Assembly (NCBI GenBank): GCA_013140575.1
Contig: JABFSN010000168.1
Span: 1-64,000, forward strand
DNA length: 64,000 nt
Reading direction: 5' to 3'
DNA from: Phycisphaerales bacterium
GTDB lineage: Bacteria > Planctomycetota > Phycisphaerae > UBA1845
The notes under the pieces were generated by a model. It was not told the DNA's origin, did no database searches, and saw only the letters and a list, made by a program, of their open reading frames with translations. Below, piece by piece: positions 45,844 to 54,373 of the stretch (position 1 is its first letter; each line of letters begins with the position of its first letter). A program made the position numbers and the translations under genes.

Positions 45844-47031
45844 TCACGGTTGCGAGTCCGACGCCGGATGAGCGCCGTCGGCCGCGTTCGCATCGATTGC
45901 ATGGGGAATGCCGAGCAGGTCGATGTGATATCGTTTTCCGAAGAATGATTGTTCCGTTTCCGAAATATGACCCAGATAGCCCAGAATCAACGCCGTGAAC
46001 ACGCCGGCCAAACCCAGCGCGATCGCAAACGGGCGCTTCCGCGGATGTCGATGCGGGTTGCGGTCCAGGAACGGCCAGAACAGCAGCAACACGAACGGCA
46101 GGGAACAGGCGAAAATCCCGAACACGGCGCCGTACCGGCCTTCGAAATACTTCAACAGCTGATAGCTGGGCAGGAAATACCATTCCGGCTTGATGTGTTC
46201 GGGCGTGGAAAGCGGGTCGGCCGGAACGCCGATCTCCCACGGCCAAACGACGGACAGCGTCACCAGCACGGCGACCAACAACACGGCCACCACGCCCTCC
46301 TTGGCCACGTGTACGGGGAAAAACGGGATGCCGCGTTGTGAGTCGAGCGGCCGTTCCTTTCCGACCGGCTCGAGCGTGGACAAGTTATGGATGCGCATCA
46401 AGACCAGATGAATGACGACGATGCCGGTCAGAATCCACGGAAGGATGATGACGTGCACGACGAAGAACCGCGATAGGGTCTCGCCGCCGACGGCGTCTCC
46501 GCCGCGGAGCATGGTCTGCAACCACGGGCCGATCAACGGCACCTTGTCGGCCGACTCCGTCCCGACCGTGGTGGCCCAGAAGGCGATCTGGTTCCACGGC
46601 AGCAGGTATCCGGTGAAGCCGAACACGATGGTGCAAATGAACAGCAGGACGCCGGTCACCCAGGTCAGTTCCCTGGGTTTTTTGTAGGCGCCGGAAAAGA
46701 ACGTACGCATCATGTGGCACAGCACCGCCAGGATCATCAACGATGCGCCCCACGCGTGAATCTGCCGGTACAGCCATCCGAAATTCGCCTCGGCCGTGAT
46801 GTATTGAATGGACTTGTGCGCGGCTTCCGGCGTCGGGCGGTAATAGATCAACAACAGAATGCCGGTGATGGTCTGACTCAGAAACAGCAGCAGGGACAGA
46901 CTGCCGAAGACGTGCAGCCACCCGGTATGCGGCGGCAGGCGTTTGTGAATCTGTTTGTCGAGAAACGCGCCGACGGGCTCGGTATCGAAACGGTCGGCGA
47001 AGAACCTCGTGACACGGGATTTCATCGTCAT
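45844..47031 (-). CDS. Cytochrome b of a bc-type complex
   Basis: The 395-residue membrane protein is a full-length cytochrome b with about eight helices. The two bis-His haem sites are in QIHAWGASLMILAVLCHMMR and in VVHVIILPWILTGIVVIHLV. The quinol-oxidation motif is PEWYFLPSYQLLK. It oxidises quinol and passes one electron to the Rieske protein, whose gene lies upstream. ATG 47031 is chosen (GTG at 47037 is also in frame). It ends in a short polar tail. Confidence 0.93.
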   Translation of the reverse strand: MTMKSRVTRFFADRFDTEPVGAFLDKQIHKRLPPHTGWLHVFGSLSLLLFLSQTITGILLLIYYRPTPEAAHKSIQYITAEANFGWLYRQIHAWGASLMILAVLCHMMRTFFSGAYKKPRELTWVTGVLLFICTIVFGFTGYLLPWNQIAFWATTVGTESADKVPLIGPWLQTMLRGGDAVGGETLSRFFVVHVIILPWILTGIVVIHLVLMRIHNLSTLEPVGKERPLDSQRGIPFFPVHVAKEGVVAVLLVAVLVTLSVVWPWEIGVPADPLSTPEHIKPEWYFLPSYQLLKYFEGRYGAVFGIFACSLPFVLLLFWPFLDRNPHRHPRKRPFAIALGLAGVFTALILGYLGHISETEQSFFGKRYHIDLLGIPHAIDANAADGAHPASDSQP

Positions 47032-47140
47032 GGACACCTGTCATCGTCCGCCGGTCGGCGGCTTTCGCACGCCGAGCCGGAAAGAGTTCCGGCGAATCGG
47101 GGTGCGAGGAAGGATTCTCGCACCCGCGAATTCGCGCACC

Positions 47141-47245
47141 CGCGATGCTCGTCCGCCCTCCCGGGCGGACATGGATCTCGGGCCCGTCAACCAGGGACTG
47201 AAGTCCCTGGCTACGATCGTGCGCCCTCCGGGCGAAGTAGCCGCC
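47141..47245. repeat. Short palindromic repeat cluster
   Basis: Between Rieske and cytochrome b there is CCAGGGACTGAAGTCCCTGG (47191-47210), a 9-bp stem with a 2-base centre, flanked by CGCCCTCCCGGGCG (47155-47168) and GCGCCCTCCGGGCG (47220-47235). Such GGGACTTCAGTCCC palindromes are seen between genes in many bacteria. They may act as REP elements. Confidence 0.5.
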
Positions 47246-47290
47246 GCACGATCGCGGTCACGAATGGCCCGGGTCCAATCGTGTTGGTAG

Positions 47291-47725
47291 TCACGCGGCC
47301 GACACGAAGACGGCGTCACCCACTTGTTTGGTGACGTACTTCACCAGCGGAGACGGCGGCGGGCCGGACACCACGTGGCCATTCTCGTCGAAGACGGCCG
47401 CGTGGCAGGGGCACAAAAACCGCTTTCCGCCCGCGTCCCACTTCACCAGACAGCCCAAGTGGGTGCAGACCGCCGAAAATGCCTTGAAGCCGTTGCGGTC
47501 GCGGACCACGACGACGGCCTCGCTGCCCACGCGGATCATGGCGCTCTGTCCGGGCGTCATGTCCTTGGCGCCGGGCAATTCGACGCTTTCGGCACCGGAT
47601 GCGCGGGCCGCGGGCCATAGATACGCGATCGCGGGCAGGGCCATGGCCGCGCCCGCGATCGACGAACAGAACCCGATGATGCCGTCCAAAAAAGTTCGCC
47701 GGGTCGGTGGTCGTTGCGTCTGCAT
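47291..47725 (-). CDS. Rieske iron-sulphur protein of a bc-type complex
   Basis: The 144-residue protein has a Tat-like N-terminus (PPTRRTFLDG) that also serves as membrane anchor, and a Rieske [2Fe-2S] site CTHLGC (87-92) and CPCH (105-108). The ligands are Cys87, His89, Cys105 and His108; Cys92 and Cys107 would form the disulphide. It is short for the family. It precedes cytochrome b by 259 bp on the same strand, the usual order for quinol:cytochrome c oxidoreductases. Confidence 0.93.
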   Translation of the reverse strand: MQTQRPPTRRTFLDGIIGFCSSIAGAAMALPAIAYLWPAARASGAESVELPGAKDMTPGQSAMIRVGSEAVVVVRDRNGFKAFSAVCTHLGCLVKWDAGGKRFLCPCHAAVFDENGHVVSGPPPSPLVKYVTKQVGDAVFVSAA

Positions 47726-47778
47726 AATCCCAATCCGTGCTTGCCGATTTTACGCGAGTTCCGTCGTACCTGATTCGT

Positions 47779-48079
47779 CGGGTGGCACGGGCAAGCGTAC
47801 GTACGTGTTTAGCGTTGTCCGCGGCGCGTCCTCCGCCCCTACCGGGGCGGGGTTTCACGCGAGACGCAGTCCACGGGTTGCGCGATGCTGCGCATCACTC
47901 CACCCGTGGCCACAGTCCGCCGCCCCGCCGGGGCGAAAATGGATGCGTGGCGTAAAACTTCGCAAAACACGTACAAGCGTGCTCGCTTGCTCGTGTTTTC
48001 AGCCCGGGCACCCTCGCTTCGCCTAATCATAATCGCCCGTGGCGCATGGACAACCGGTTTCCGTTATCCACGCCACCCG
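47779..48079. repeat. Composite REPIN-like element, copies of both repeat families
   Basis: The ends are CGGGTGGCACGGGCAAGCGT (47779-47798) and GGACAACCGGtttCCGTTAT...GCCACCCG (about 48058-48079), matching the ends of the 41514-41633 element. Inside, about 47828-47945 matches the 365-487 repeat in reverse, and CAAGCGTGCTCGCTTG near 47975 is a further hairpin. One repeat thus seems nested inside another. It occupies most of the 47726-48372 gap; no gene was found in that gap. Confidence 0.65.
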
Positions 48080-48372
48080 ACCCGAAACAGCGGCTGCGGC
48101 GAACCGCGAGCCCGGTCCATGACAGTTCGTCCCGACCATTCATGTTCCGCATGATCGTGGCCGTACGTCCAATTGCAAGCGGTCCATCGCGAATGATCGC
48201 TCGATTGATCGGCATGCAGCCTCTCCAACGTGTCGCTCGCCGCCGCGCGCCCTGAATTCCCCGCTCGACGGCCATGTTAGCGGGGTTCGCAGGAACACGA
48301 CACGGACCTTCGAAGGTCGGGAGAATCGGCGGAATGCAGCCACGATCGGGGACACGTTCGCAGGGTGTGGCA

Positions 48373-48807
48373 TCAGGCGGGGAGCCACCGGGCCAATGCC
48401 GACCGATAGGGTTCCGGAATCGGGATCGCCTGCCATGTCGCGGTGCTAATGAACGTGACGAAATGAACGACCTCCGCCGTCGTCTCGCCCGTCGCAACGT
48501 TGACCAGCTTGAAGCCGAACGCCGCCCGGCGGTTCCCGACCTCGCGAATGGTCAGATGGACGTCGGCCTGATCGCCGAATCGCAGCGGCCGCCGATAAAC
48601 CACGTGCAGATCGACGGTGGGCATCCCCACCTTGTGCTCCTGAACCATCGTCCACCAGGGGAGCTTCAGTTCGTCGGTGAAAAACTCCTCGAGAACGCGG
48701 CAGCACATATCGGCCACCCGCGGATAATAAAGCACCTGGGCGAAATCCACGTCGTCCAGGTGGATGCGGACCCGCCGCGTAAATGTTTGGACCGTCACCG
48801 GGTTCAT
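48373..48807 (-). CDS. Acyl-CoA thioesterase, 4-hydroxybenzoyl-CoA thioesterase/YbgC family
   Basis: The 144-residue hot-dog fold protein has the family motif DVDFAQVLYYPRVADM, where the Asp in D-x-D/N is catalytic in YbgC-type enzymes, followed by the long helix and strands VGMPTVDLHVVYRRPLRFGD and FVTFIS. It hydrolyses an acyl-CoA of unknown chain. ATG 48807 is chosen; the frame is open 44 codons upstream without homology. The gene is isolated. Confidence 0.88.
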   Translation of the reverse strand: MNPVTVQTFTRRVRIHLDDVDFAQVLYYPRVADMCCRVLEEFFTDELKLPWWTMVQEHKVGMPTVDLHVVYRRPLRFGDQADVHLTIREVGNRRAAFGFKLVNVATGETTAEVVHFVTFISTATWQAIPIPEPYRSALARWLPA

Positions 48808-48965
48808 GCCCACCCCACGTGCTTGCCGCCCCCTCGCGGTTTCGCCCCTGACCGGCCTGTTCCGACCTGCCGACCCGGGGCACCGCGGAATTCTATCCAC
48901 CGCCGGGGGCGGCGTCCCGGCGGACTTGTCAGCGTCCATCGGCGGGATATGATTCGGAAAGCGAC

Positions 48966-49037
48966 GCGGGTGTAGCTCAGTGGTAGAGCGTCACGTTGCC
49001 AACGTGAATGTCGAGGGTTCGAGCCCCTTCACCCGCT
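48966..49037 (+). tRNA. tRNA-Gly (anticodon GCC)
   Basis: A 72-nt cloverleaf: acceptor GCGGGTG pairs with CACCCGC, the D arm contains AGCTCAGTGGTAGAGC, the anticodon arm is TCACGTTGCCAACGTGA with GCC at 48998-49000, and the T arm has GGGTTCGAGCCCC. The discriminator is T and no CCA is encoded. Its 3' end is followed by an integrase-bearing element, so it probably served as attachment site. Confidence 0.95.
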
Positions 49038-49308
49038 GTTCGGGCAGGCGTGGTCCACGAGCGACAACGGCGTCCAACTCTTGTCACGGGCGAGAGTTAC
49101 GACGCCTTCGCCGACCGCTCCGAAAACCTCGCAAACATGCCCGTTTTGCCAATGAGTGCCTACCGCTGACGCCGATGGACGCGCGTACGTGGAAGGTTTA
49201 GTGGAAGGTAAATCGGCGAGCGCGCAATAACGAACTCCGGAGAGACCGAAATTCGGCCCGTCAACCCGGTTGGATTGAGTGACTTTTCTGCGGGCCGGAG
49301 CGCGTCGT

Positions 49309-50832
49309 TCAGGACGTAACCCGGCGGCGTTGGGGGGCGTCGTGGGCGACGGTGATGGCGCTCAGCGACGTTTCGGACGGCGTCAGCGGGGGAAGGGCCG
49401 CAATCGCCCCGGCCACGTCGAGGAGCTTTGGATCGGTGTAGATGTTCGCGGTCAACTCGGGTTTCGAGTGCCGCATGGCGGCCTGCGCTGTGCGAAGCGG
49501 TATGCCGGCCGCGCACAGGTGCGTGCCGAACGTCACCCGTAGGGCGTGAATGTCCACGACGCGATTGCGTTCGTCCCGCTTTGGAATACCCGCCGTGGCG
49601 AGGTCGCGATCGAAGATGCGGGTCAAACCCGAGGGGATGCGGAACAATGGCGTAGACAGGGGCAGTCTGGCGGGTATCGGCTTCCGTTTTGTGCTCGCCT
49701 CATCCTGCAGCATTTCGAGCCGTTCAGTCAGCCAGGCCCGCAGTTCGGCCACCAAGTCCGCTCGTAACGGGATGTCCGATCCCCGACGATTCTTTTCATC
49801 GGAGGGATTCAAGACGGCGAACGCGACGTGACTGTGGAGTTCGAGTTGTCCGACGGCCAACGAGGCCAGTTCGCCTTTGCGGAGGCCGGTCAGAAATAGA
49901 GTTTTGTAAATTAGTGCCCGTTCACGCCCGGTCCGCTCGAGCCGGGCGAGCAGGCCAGGATTGTTCTTGAGCGCCTCGCGGGCCCGTTCCGCGGCCGCGT
50001 CGAGGTTCTCGACGGTCAGGGGTACGCGTTTCCACGTCGCCCGGCTCCGAGGCGCTCGATCGGCGTCGGCGTCGGTCGGGGTGATTCCGCGGCCGTACTC
50101 GGCCAGGGGTCGCAGACGGGCGACCTTCAGGAGGCGCAGTAGTTCCGCCACCGTCAGAGCCCGACGTTGGTGCCGCCGATCCGCGTTCTGATCGGCCCGC
50201 GGCAGGTCGGCGAACGGATTCCGCGTCAACCGGTGCGTCCGTCGGCACCAATTCCCGAAGCCGATCAGGCTTTCGCGATAGCCGTTGCGCGTCGCCGCGC
50301 CCATGCCCGCATCGGCCTGCGCCACAATCCATCGCTCAACCGGCCCAGGCGACAATTGCTGGAGCCGTGTAAACCGGCAGGCGCGCGCGAGACGTTCCAG
50401 CCTCCTCAGAACCATGCCCATCCGGCGCGGGTCGCTGCCCTTGGCCCGCAGATGCCTTTCATATGCGGCGACGTGCTTTGACAGCGGCGACGTTGCGTGA
50501 TCGGCGATATCGGTCTCCGCCGTTGTCAGGACGCCGGCGCGCACGAGTTCGGCGTTCCGCTCGAGCTTGGTCAGCACCGTCCGGGCCGCGATCTCGTCCT
50601 TGCAGCCCGTGGCCACCTCGACGATTTCACCGTTTCCATCGCGATAGCGAGCCAGGAACTGCCGGGACTGGCCCCGAACGCGGAGTTTGCCATCCTGGCA
50701 ATCGACGACCTCGCCTGACCGACGCTGGCCGTTCCGCAGTTGCCACCGGGCGATACGCACGCCGCCCTGCTCGGTGATCTCGGCGCCGGCAGGCACCGGC
50801 ATGGTGTATCGTTTGCGAAAAATCATTCCCAT
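49309..50832 (-). CDS. Tyrosine recombinase (integrase)
   Basis: The protein of about 507 residues has a SAM-like core-binding region (about 130-220) and a C-terminal catalytic domain. The tyrosine recombinase residues are Arg in LTGLRKGELASL, Lys in DEKNRRGS, His and Arg in DIHALRVTFGTHL, the second His in MRHSKPELTANIYTD and the Tyr nucleophile in the same segment. The N-terminus (MIFRKRYTMPVPAGAEI) resembles a short SH3-like module of planctomycete phage integrases. The start could be 50832 or 50826. The stop codon faces the tRNA gene. Confidence 0.9.
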   Translation of the reverse strand: MGMIFRKRYTMPVPAGAEITEQGGVRIARWQLRNGQRRSGEVVDCQDGKLRVRGQSRQFLARYRDGNGEIVEVATGCKDEIAARTVLTKLERNAELVRAGVLTTAETDIADHATSPLSKHVAAYERHLRAKGSDPRRMGMVLRRLERLARACRFTRLQQLSPGPVERWIVAQADAGMGAATRNGYRESLIGFGNWCRRTHRLTRNPFADLPRADQNADRRHQRRALTVAELLRLLKVARLRPLAEYGRGITPTDADADRAPRSRATWKRVPLTVENLDAAAERAREALKNNPGLLARLERTGRERALIYKTLFLTGLRKGELASLAVGQLELHSHVAFAVLNPSDEKNRRGSDIPLRADLVAELRAWLTERLEMLQDEASTKRKPIPARLPLSTPLFRIPSGLTRIFDRDLATAGIPKRDERNRVVDIHALRVTFGTHLCAAGIPLRTAQAAMRHSKPELTANIYTDPKLLDVAGAIAALPPLTPSETSLSAITVAHDAPQRRRVTS

Positions 50833-51003
50833 CGGTTGCATCCGACCCGGATCCGTACCGGGTGCCCCAAGGGAGCGGTCACGCGCCGAGGAAGGCAAGG
50901 CAAGCCGGCCGCCTGTTTTCGGCTTTTTTCTGGCCGCGGCGGCTGTCCCGGGGTGCGAAGCCGCGAGAACTTCCCAAGGCCACGGACCGGCCAGCCCAAC
51001 CTG

Positions 51004-53802
51004 TCAAACTTGGTCCCACGGGTCCCGATCCGCTTCACTTGCCCATTCGGCCTGCTGGTTCAGATCGTCGACCGACAGCTCGCCGGTCGGTCCGTTCAAC
51101 CCCGTTCCCGAAGTCGTTCCCGAAGACGACCCGCGTTTTTCGCGAATCCCCGAAGTTCCCGAAGACGTTTCGTAAACTCGTATATCATTCACACCATCCA
51201 CAACGCCCTTTTCCAAGGTCGCCTTCGCGAATTTAGAAACCTCTTCGGGGACTTCGGGGAACTTCGGGAAACTGCCATTTGAATGCGGGGTTTTACATCC
51301 GGCGTCTTGGGGCGACTTCGGGGGACGCACGTCAGGAATCAAGCGAACCTGATATTCGTGTCGTTCCCGTTGCTGTTCGTCGTGGTAGGTCCGACGTTCG
51401 ATTTCGTGTGCGTCGATGATAATGACGTGGCTGGAACCGAAGCAGGACGCCAGCCTCCGGCCTACGCCTCGCATTGCCTTGTCGCGAGTTACATCTAATT
51501 GCAGGTTGCCGCCCTCGGCCCCGACTCCGGGGATCTCGATCCCGGCGTCATCCAACAGGTCGATCAGCCGGTGGGTGTGAAGCCATTGGTCGATTGCTCC
51601 GGCCCTCGCGACGGCCATCACCACGTCCCGAAGCCAGGTCATGGAGGGCGTGCTGACTCGGCGTTGTTCGCCCTGATGGCCGACGAGCAGGGGGGCCTCG
51701 CCCAACACGTGCTGGGCGATCCAATCGAGCGTCTGCGCCCACGCTCGGAAGTCGTGGCGGGTCTCGTTGGTCCCTGGCCTCCCAGCCTCGAACCACATCC
51801 GAACGACGGCGAAGACTGCCGCAAGATACTTTGACGGATTTGCCCGAACGTGGGCGAGGATGTCGCCCTCGACGTATCGTGCAAACCGGTAGTCTTCCGG
51901 CTGTTTCCGTAACCTCACGATGGCCGAACGGTTGGAAAGGTCACGCGTCGTTTCGGCCCGATTCGACGTGAACATGATGACGAACCGACGCGGATCAATC
52001 GCGACGTTCTTGGAATACGCCGTCCGCGCCGTAAACACGTCTTCGGTCAAGAACGATTCAATCTCCGTCGAGTTGATCTTGTCCCGCATATTGTCGAACG
52101 AGATGAACGGCTCACCGGCGATCAGCTTCGCGCTGAATTGTTCGTCCACGCTCCCGACCCCGCTCTTCCGGGTCGTGATGGTCGCGACCTTGCGGCCATA
52201 GATCGCCGCGGTTAATTTGTTGCGAAACCCCTTACCTGCCTGTGAATGGTCGGCCTCAGTCATGTCCATCGGCAGTCGGCACCGCGAAAGCTCGCCGAAC
52301 ACCAACGCGGGTGCGATCACCGACGCCAGCGCCCGCGAACGGTCCGACGGCGAAGCGAATTGAAAATCTTTGAGAAGCTCGTCGAATAATTGCCGTGCCT
52401 CCTCGACCGTCACGTCGGGGACGGGAGCTCCGGCCGCGTAGATCCCGCTCGCACGGTCATAGCCGCACACTTGAACGAGTCGGCCATCACGTTCGATCGT
52501 CACGGGACACGATGAAAGTAGCTTGAGTTCCGGCAACTGCGACACGAATGCCTCGGCGTGCATGATTGCCTTTGCGACGGACTCACTGCACAAAGCAGGC
52601 TTCAGTTTGGGCTCGTCACCCCTCGTGTCCCAGCGTGCCAGCTGCGCTACAGTTTCAAACTCGGATTGCAAATGCTTGGGCTCGAGTACCTCCAGTGTTT
52701 CGCCGTGTTGGTACCGCGCCACGGCACCGCCGCGATTGAAGACTCGTTCGGTCCGGCCAAGCAACGCCCCAAGGTCGCGCCCCACCTCGGTGTAGGTTCT
52801 TACTCCGTCCGGCAATGTGACCACCGGCAACCGGTCGCATTTGGCTCCGCTGCGAGGCTTTGCCGGCGATTCTGCAAACGCATACGCTTTTTGAACCGTC
52901 GTCCGTACCCAATCGTCGCGTTCGCCCTTGTCGCATCCGTTGTCGGCGCACCACTGCCGTATAGCCGTTTCGACCTCCGCAGTCGGCACGCTATGGCGAA
53001 CCAATTCCGTCGCGATGCTCATGGCAACGGCGGACCGCGACGTGTCGCGCATGCCCGTCGCGTCGCCTTTCCAGCGCTTGGCCAACAGGGTGTTCGGTTT
53101 GCCGATCAGTGATTGCACGCGCGGAGACAGTCCGTCGGAGGAGACGGCCGCGCTAATTTCCGCCGGTTTCTGTAGCTCGCCGAAGCCCAGCTGCATTGCG
53201 GTCATTCGCAGGTCGGCCTCGGACACACGAGTGACCGATTTCATTGCGATCATCGGGTCGATCGTGTTCCAGTCGTCCTCCAGGTCCACGAAACGAGACT
53301 GACCCCACAGCGGGTATCGGATCAGATTGCCGATGCACTTGCCGGTCAGGGTGTCCTGCTTGGGATAGACCTCCTTGAATTTGATGCCGATTCGGGTTTC
53401 GACGCCCCGCCAGAACGCACGAACAATCCATGCTTCAATCGGTTCGATGAAGAAGAGCCAGACGTGCGCCGCGCATCCGCTTTGAGAGATTTCGACCAGC
53501 GGCGTGAATCCCGACTTGACCAGCTCGAAATACAACGCCTCGGCCTTCTCCCGCCACCGCGGGTCCGGGGCATGCGTCTTGTTGTCGAAATCAACCGCCG
53601 AGAAGAAGCACGTGTTGTCCAGCCTCGGCGAATAGACGCCCAGGCAGCGCTTCCCTGACAAGTGTTCCGCTTCGAGGCGTTCCGGGGTGATCGATCCGCG
53701 TTCCCAATCGAACCCCCTGCCCGTGGCGACGGCGATGATGTCGTCGCGGCCCCTGAAAAGTTCCACCATGAGTCGGGCGACAGCTTGCGCGGCAGTCCTC
53801 AA
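51004..53802 (-). CDS. Primase-polymerase (TOTE-type AEP) fused to AAA+/SF3-like helicase
   Basis: The 932-residue replication protein has an archaeo-eukaryotic primase domain in its first 200 residues: the metal-binding VDFD at 70-73, and ISQSGCAAHVWLFF with the conserved His at 113, as in TOTE-type AEPs. A central region (about 240-310) resembles a primase C-terminal helix bundle. The C-terminal ATPase has a degenerate Walker A SQAGKGF (520-526), a Walker B-like FISFDN (566-571) and sensor MFTSNRAE (610-617). It would prime and unwind at the element's own origin. TTG 53802 is the first start; ATG 53769 is an alternative. Confidence 0.82.
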   Translation of the reverse strand: MRTAAQAVARLMVELFRGRDDIIAVATGRGFDWERGSITPERLEAEHLSGKRCLGVYSPRLDNTCFFSAVDFDNKTHAPDPRWREKAEALYFELVKSGFTPLVEISQSGCAAHVWLFFIEPIEAWIVRAFWRGVETRIGIKFKEVYPKQDTLTGKCIGNLIRYPLWGQSRFVDLEDDWNTIDPMIAMKSVTRVSEADLRMTAMQLGFGELQKPAEISAAVSSDGLSPRVQSLIGKPNTLLAKRWKGDATGMRDTSRSAVAMSIATELVRHSVPTAEVETAIRQWCADNGCDKGERDDWVRTTVQKAYAFAESPAKPRSGAKCDRLPVVTLPDGVRTYTEVGRDLGALLGRTERVFNRGGAVARYQHGETLEVLEPKHLQSEFETVAQLARWDTRGDEPKLKPALCSESVAKAIMHAEAFVSQLPELKLLSSCPVTIERDGRLVQVCGYDRASGIYAAGAPVPDVTVEEARQLFDELLKDFQFASPSDRSRALASVIAPALVFGELSRCRLPMDMTEADHSQAGKGFRNKLTAAIYGRKVATITTRKSGVGSVDEQFSAKLIAGEPFISFDNMRDKINSTEIESFLTEDVFTARTAYSKNVAIDPRRFVIMFTSNRAETTRDLSNRSAIVRLRKQPEDYRFARYVEGDILAHVRANPSKYLAAVFAVVRMWFEAGRPGTNETRHDFRAWAQTLDWIAQHVLGEAPLLVGHQGEQRRVSTPSMTWLRDVVMAVARAGAIDQWLHTHRLIDLLDDAGIEIPGVGAEGGNLQLDVTRDKAMRGVGRRLASCFGSSHVIIIDAHEIERRTYHDEQQRERHEYQVRLIPDVRPPKSPQDAGCKTPHSNGSFPKFPEVPEEVSKFAKATLEKGVVDGVNDIRVYETSSGTSGIREKRGSSSGTTSGTGLNGPTGELSVDDLNQQAEWASEADRDPWDQV

Positions 53803-53950
53803 CGTCGGCCCCGCTTTCCGGTGACCGGAAGGGTCGCCGCGCCGGCCCGTCCCTGGCCTGCGGCGGTTCGGATCCCTTGGCTGGTGACGTGGCTGAGCGT
53901 CTCATGCCCCGACAATGCGAGCGGGAATCCCGTGGCCGCGTGCTTGCTGG

Positions 53951-54214
53951 TCACGAGCGGTGAGCCCCGGGCTGTTGGACGGGGCACCGCGCGGCGATCC
54001 ACTGCTCCAAATCAATTCGGCGCCATCGAACCAGCGCGCCGAGCTTGACCGGACGCGGCATCTTGCCGCTGTCGGCCATTCGGTGGATGTGGCGGATCGA
54101 ACAGCCGCCCAGAATCGTTGAAACGGCCCGGACATCCAGCATTTCAGCGGCAATGTTCGGTCGTGGATCAAGATTGACGGTGCGCCCGTCGGAAGACTGC
54201 ACTTGCGTAGTCAT
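53951..54214 (-). CDS. AlpA/MerR-type helix-turn-helix regulator (excisionase-like)
   Basis: The 87-residue DNA-binding protein carries the AlpA-type winged helix: EMLDVRAVSTILGGCSIRHI, then HRMADSGKMPRPVKLGALVRWR. Such proteins act as excision or lead activators in satellites and prophages. ATG 54214 is preceded by GGAGG at 7 bases, which settles the start although the frame continues upstream. It lies directly upstream of the primase gene and 86 bp from the iteron block, which it could bind. Confidence 0.88.
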   Translation of the reverse strand: MTTQVQSSDGRTVNLDPRPNIAAEMLDVRAVSTILGGCSIRHIHRMADSGKMPRPVKLGALVRWRRIDLEQWIAARCPVQQPGAHRS

Positions 54215-54299
54215 TTTGAAGCCTCCACACATCGGAACTGGCGAGCACTGTGCCCGCGTGACGCGTGGAGTCTCGTCTAGAAAGTACCGTTCGTCAGTA

Positions 54300-54343
54300 A
54301 GCAACGGTATAGCAATGGTATAGCAATGGTATAGCAACGGTGC
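54300..54343. repeat. Four tandem 11-bp iterons
   Basis: AGCAACGGTAT (54300-54310), AGCAATGGTAT (54311-54321), AGCAATGGTAT (54322-54332) and AGCAACGGTGC (54333-54343) lie head to tail with no spacer. One helical turn per unit is the usual spacing for cooperative protein binding. The block sits upstream of the AlpA-primase genes and downstream of the 587-residue gene. It could be the replication origin, the AlpA operator, or both. Confidence 0.85.
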
Positions 54344-54364
54344 GCACCGTTCATCGCGAACGGT
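54336..54364. promoter_or_regulatory. Nested palindromes abutting the iterons
   Basis: AACGGTGCGCACCGTT (54336-54351) is a perfect 16-bp palindrome. Its right half begins a second dyad, ACCGTTC (54346-54352) and GAACGGT (54358-54364) with a 5-base spacer. A further ACCGTT lies at 54286-54291 on the other side of the iterons. All share the ACCGTT/AACGGT half-site that also forms the iteron core, so one dimeric protein may recognise all of them. Confidence 0.75.
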
Positions 54365-54373
54365 AGTGTGCTG

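Noticed and set aside
54300-54343. Considered as a CRISPR array
   Set aside because: Units are 11 bp with no spacers and no cas genes are in the window. The pattern is that of iterons.
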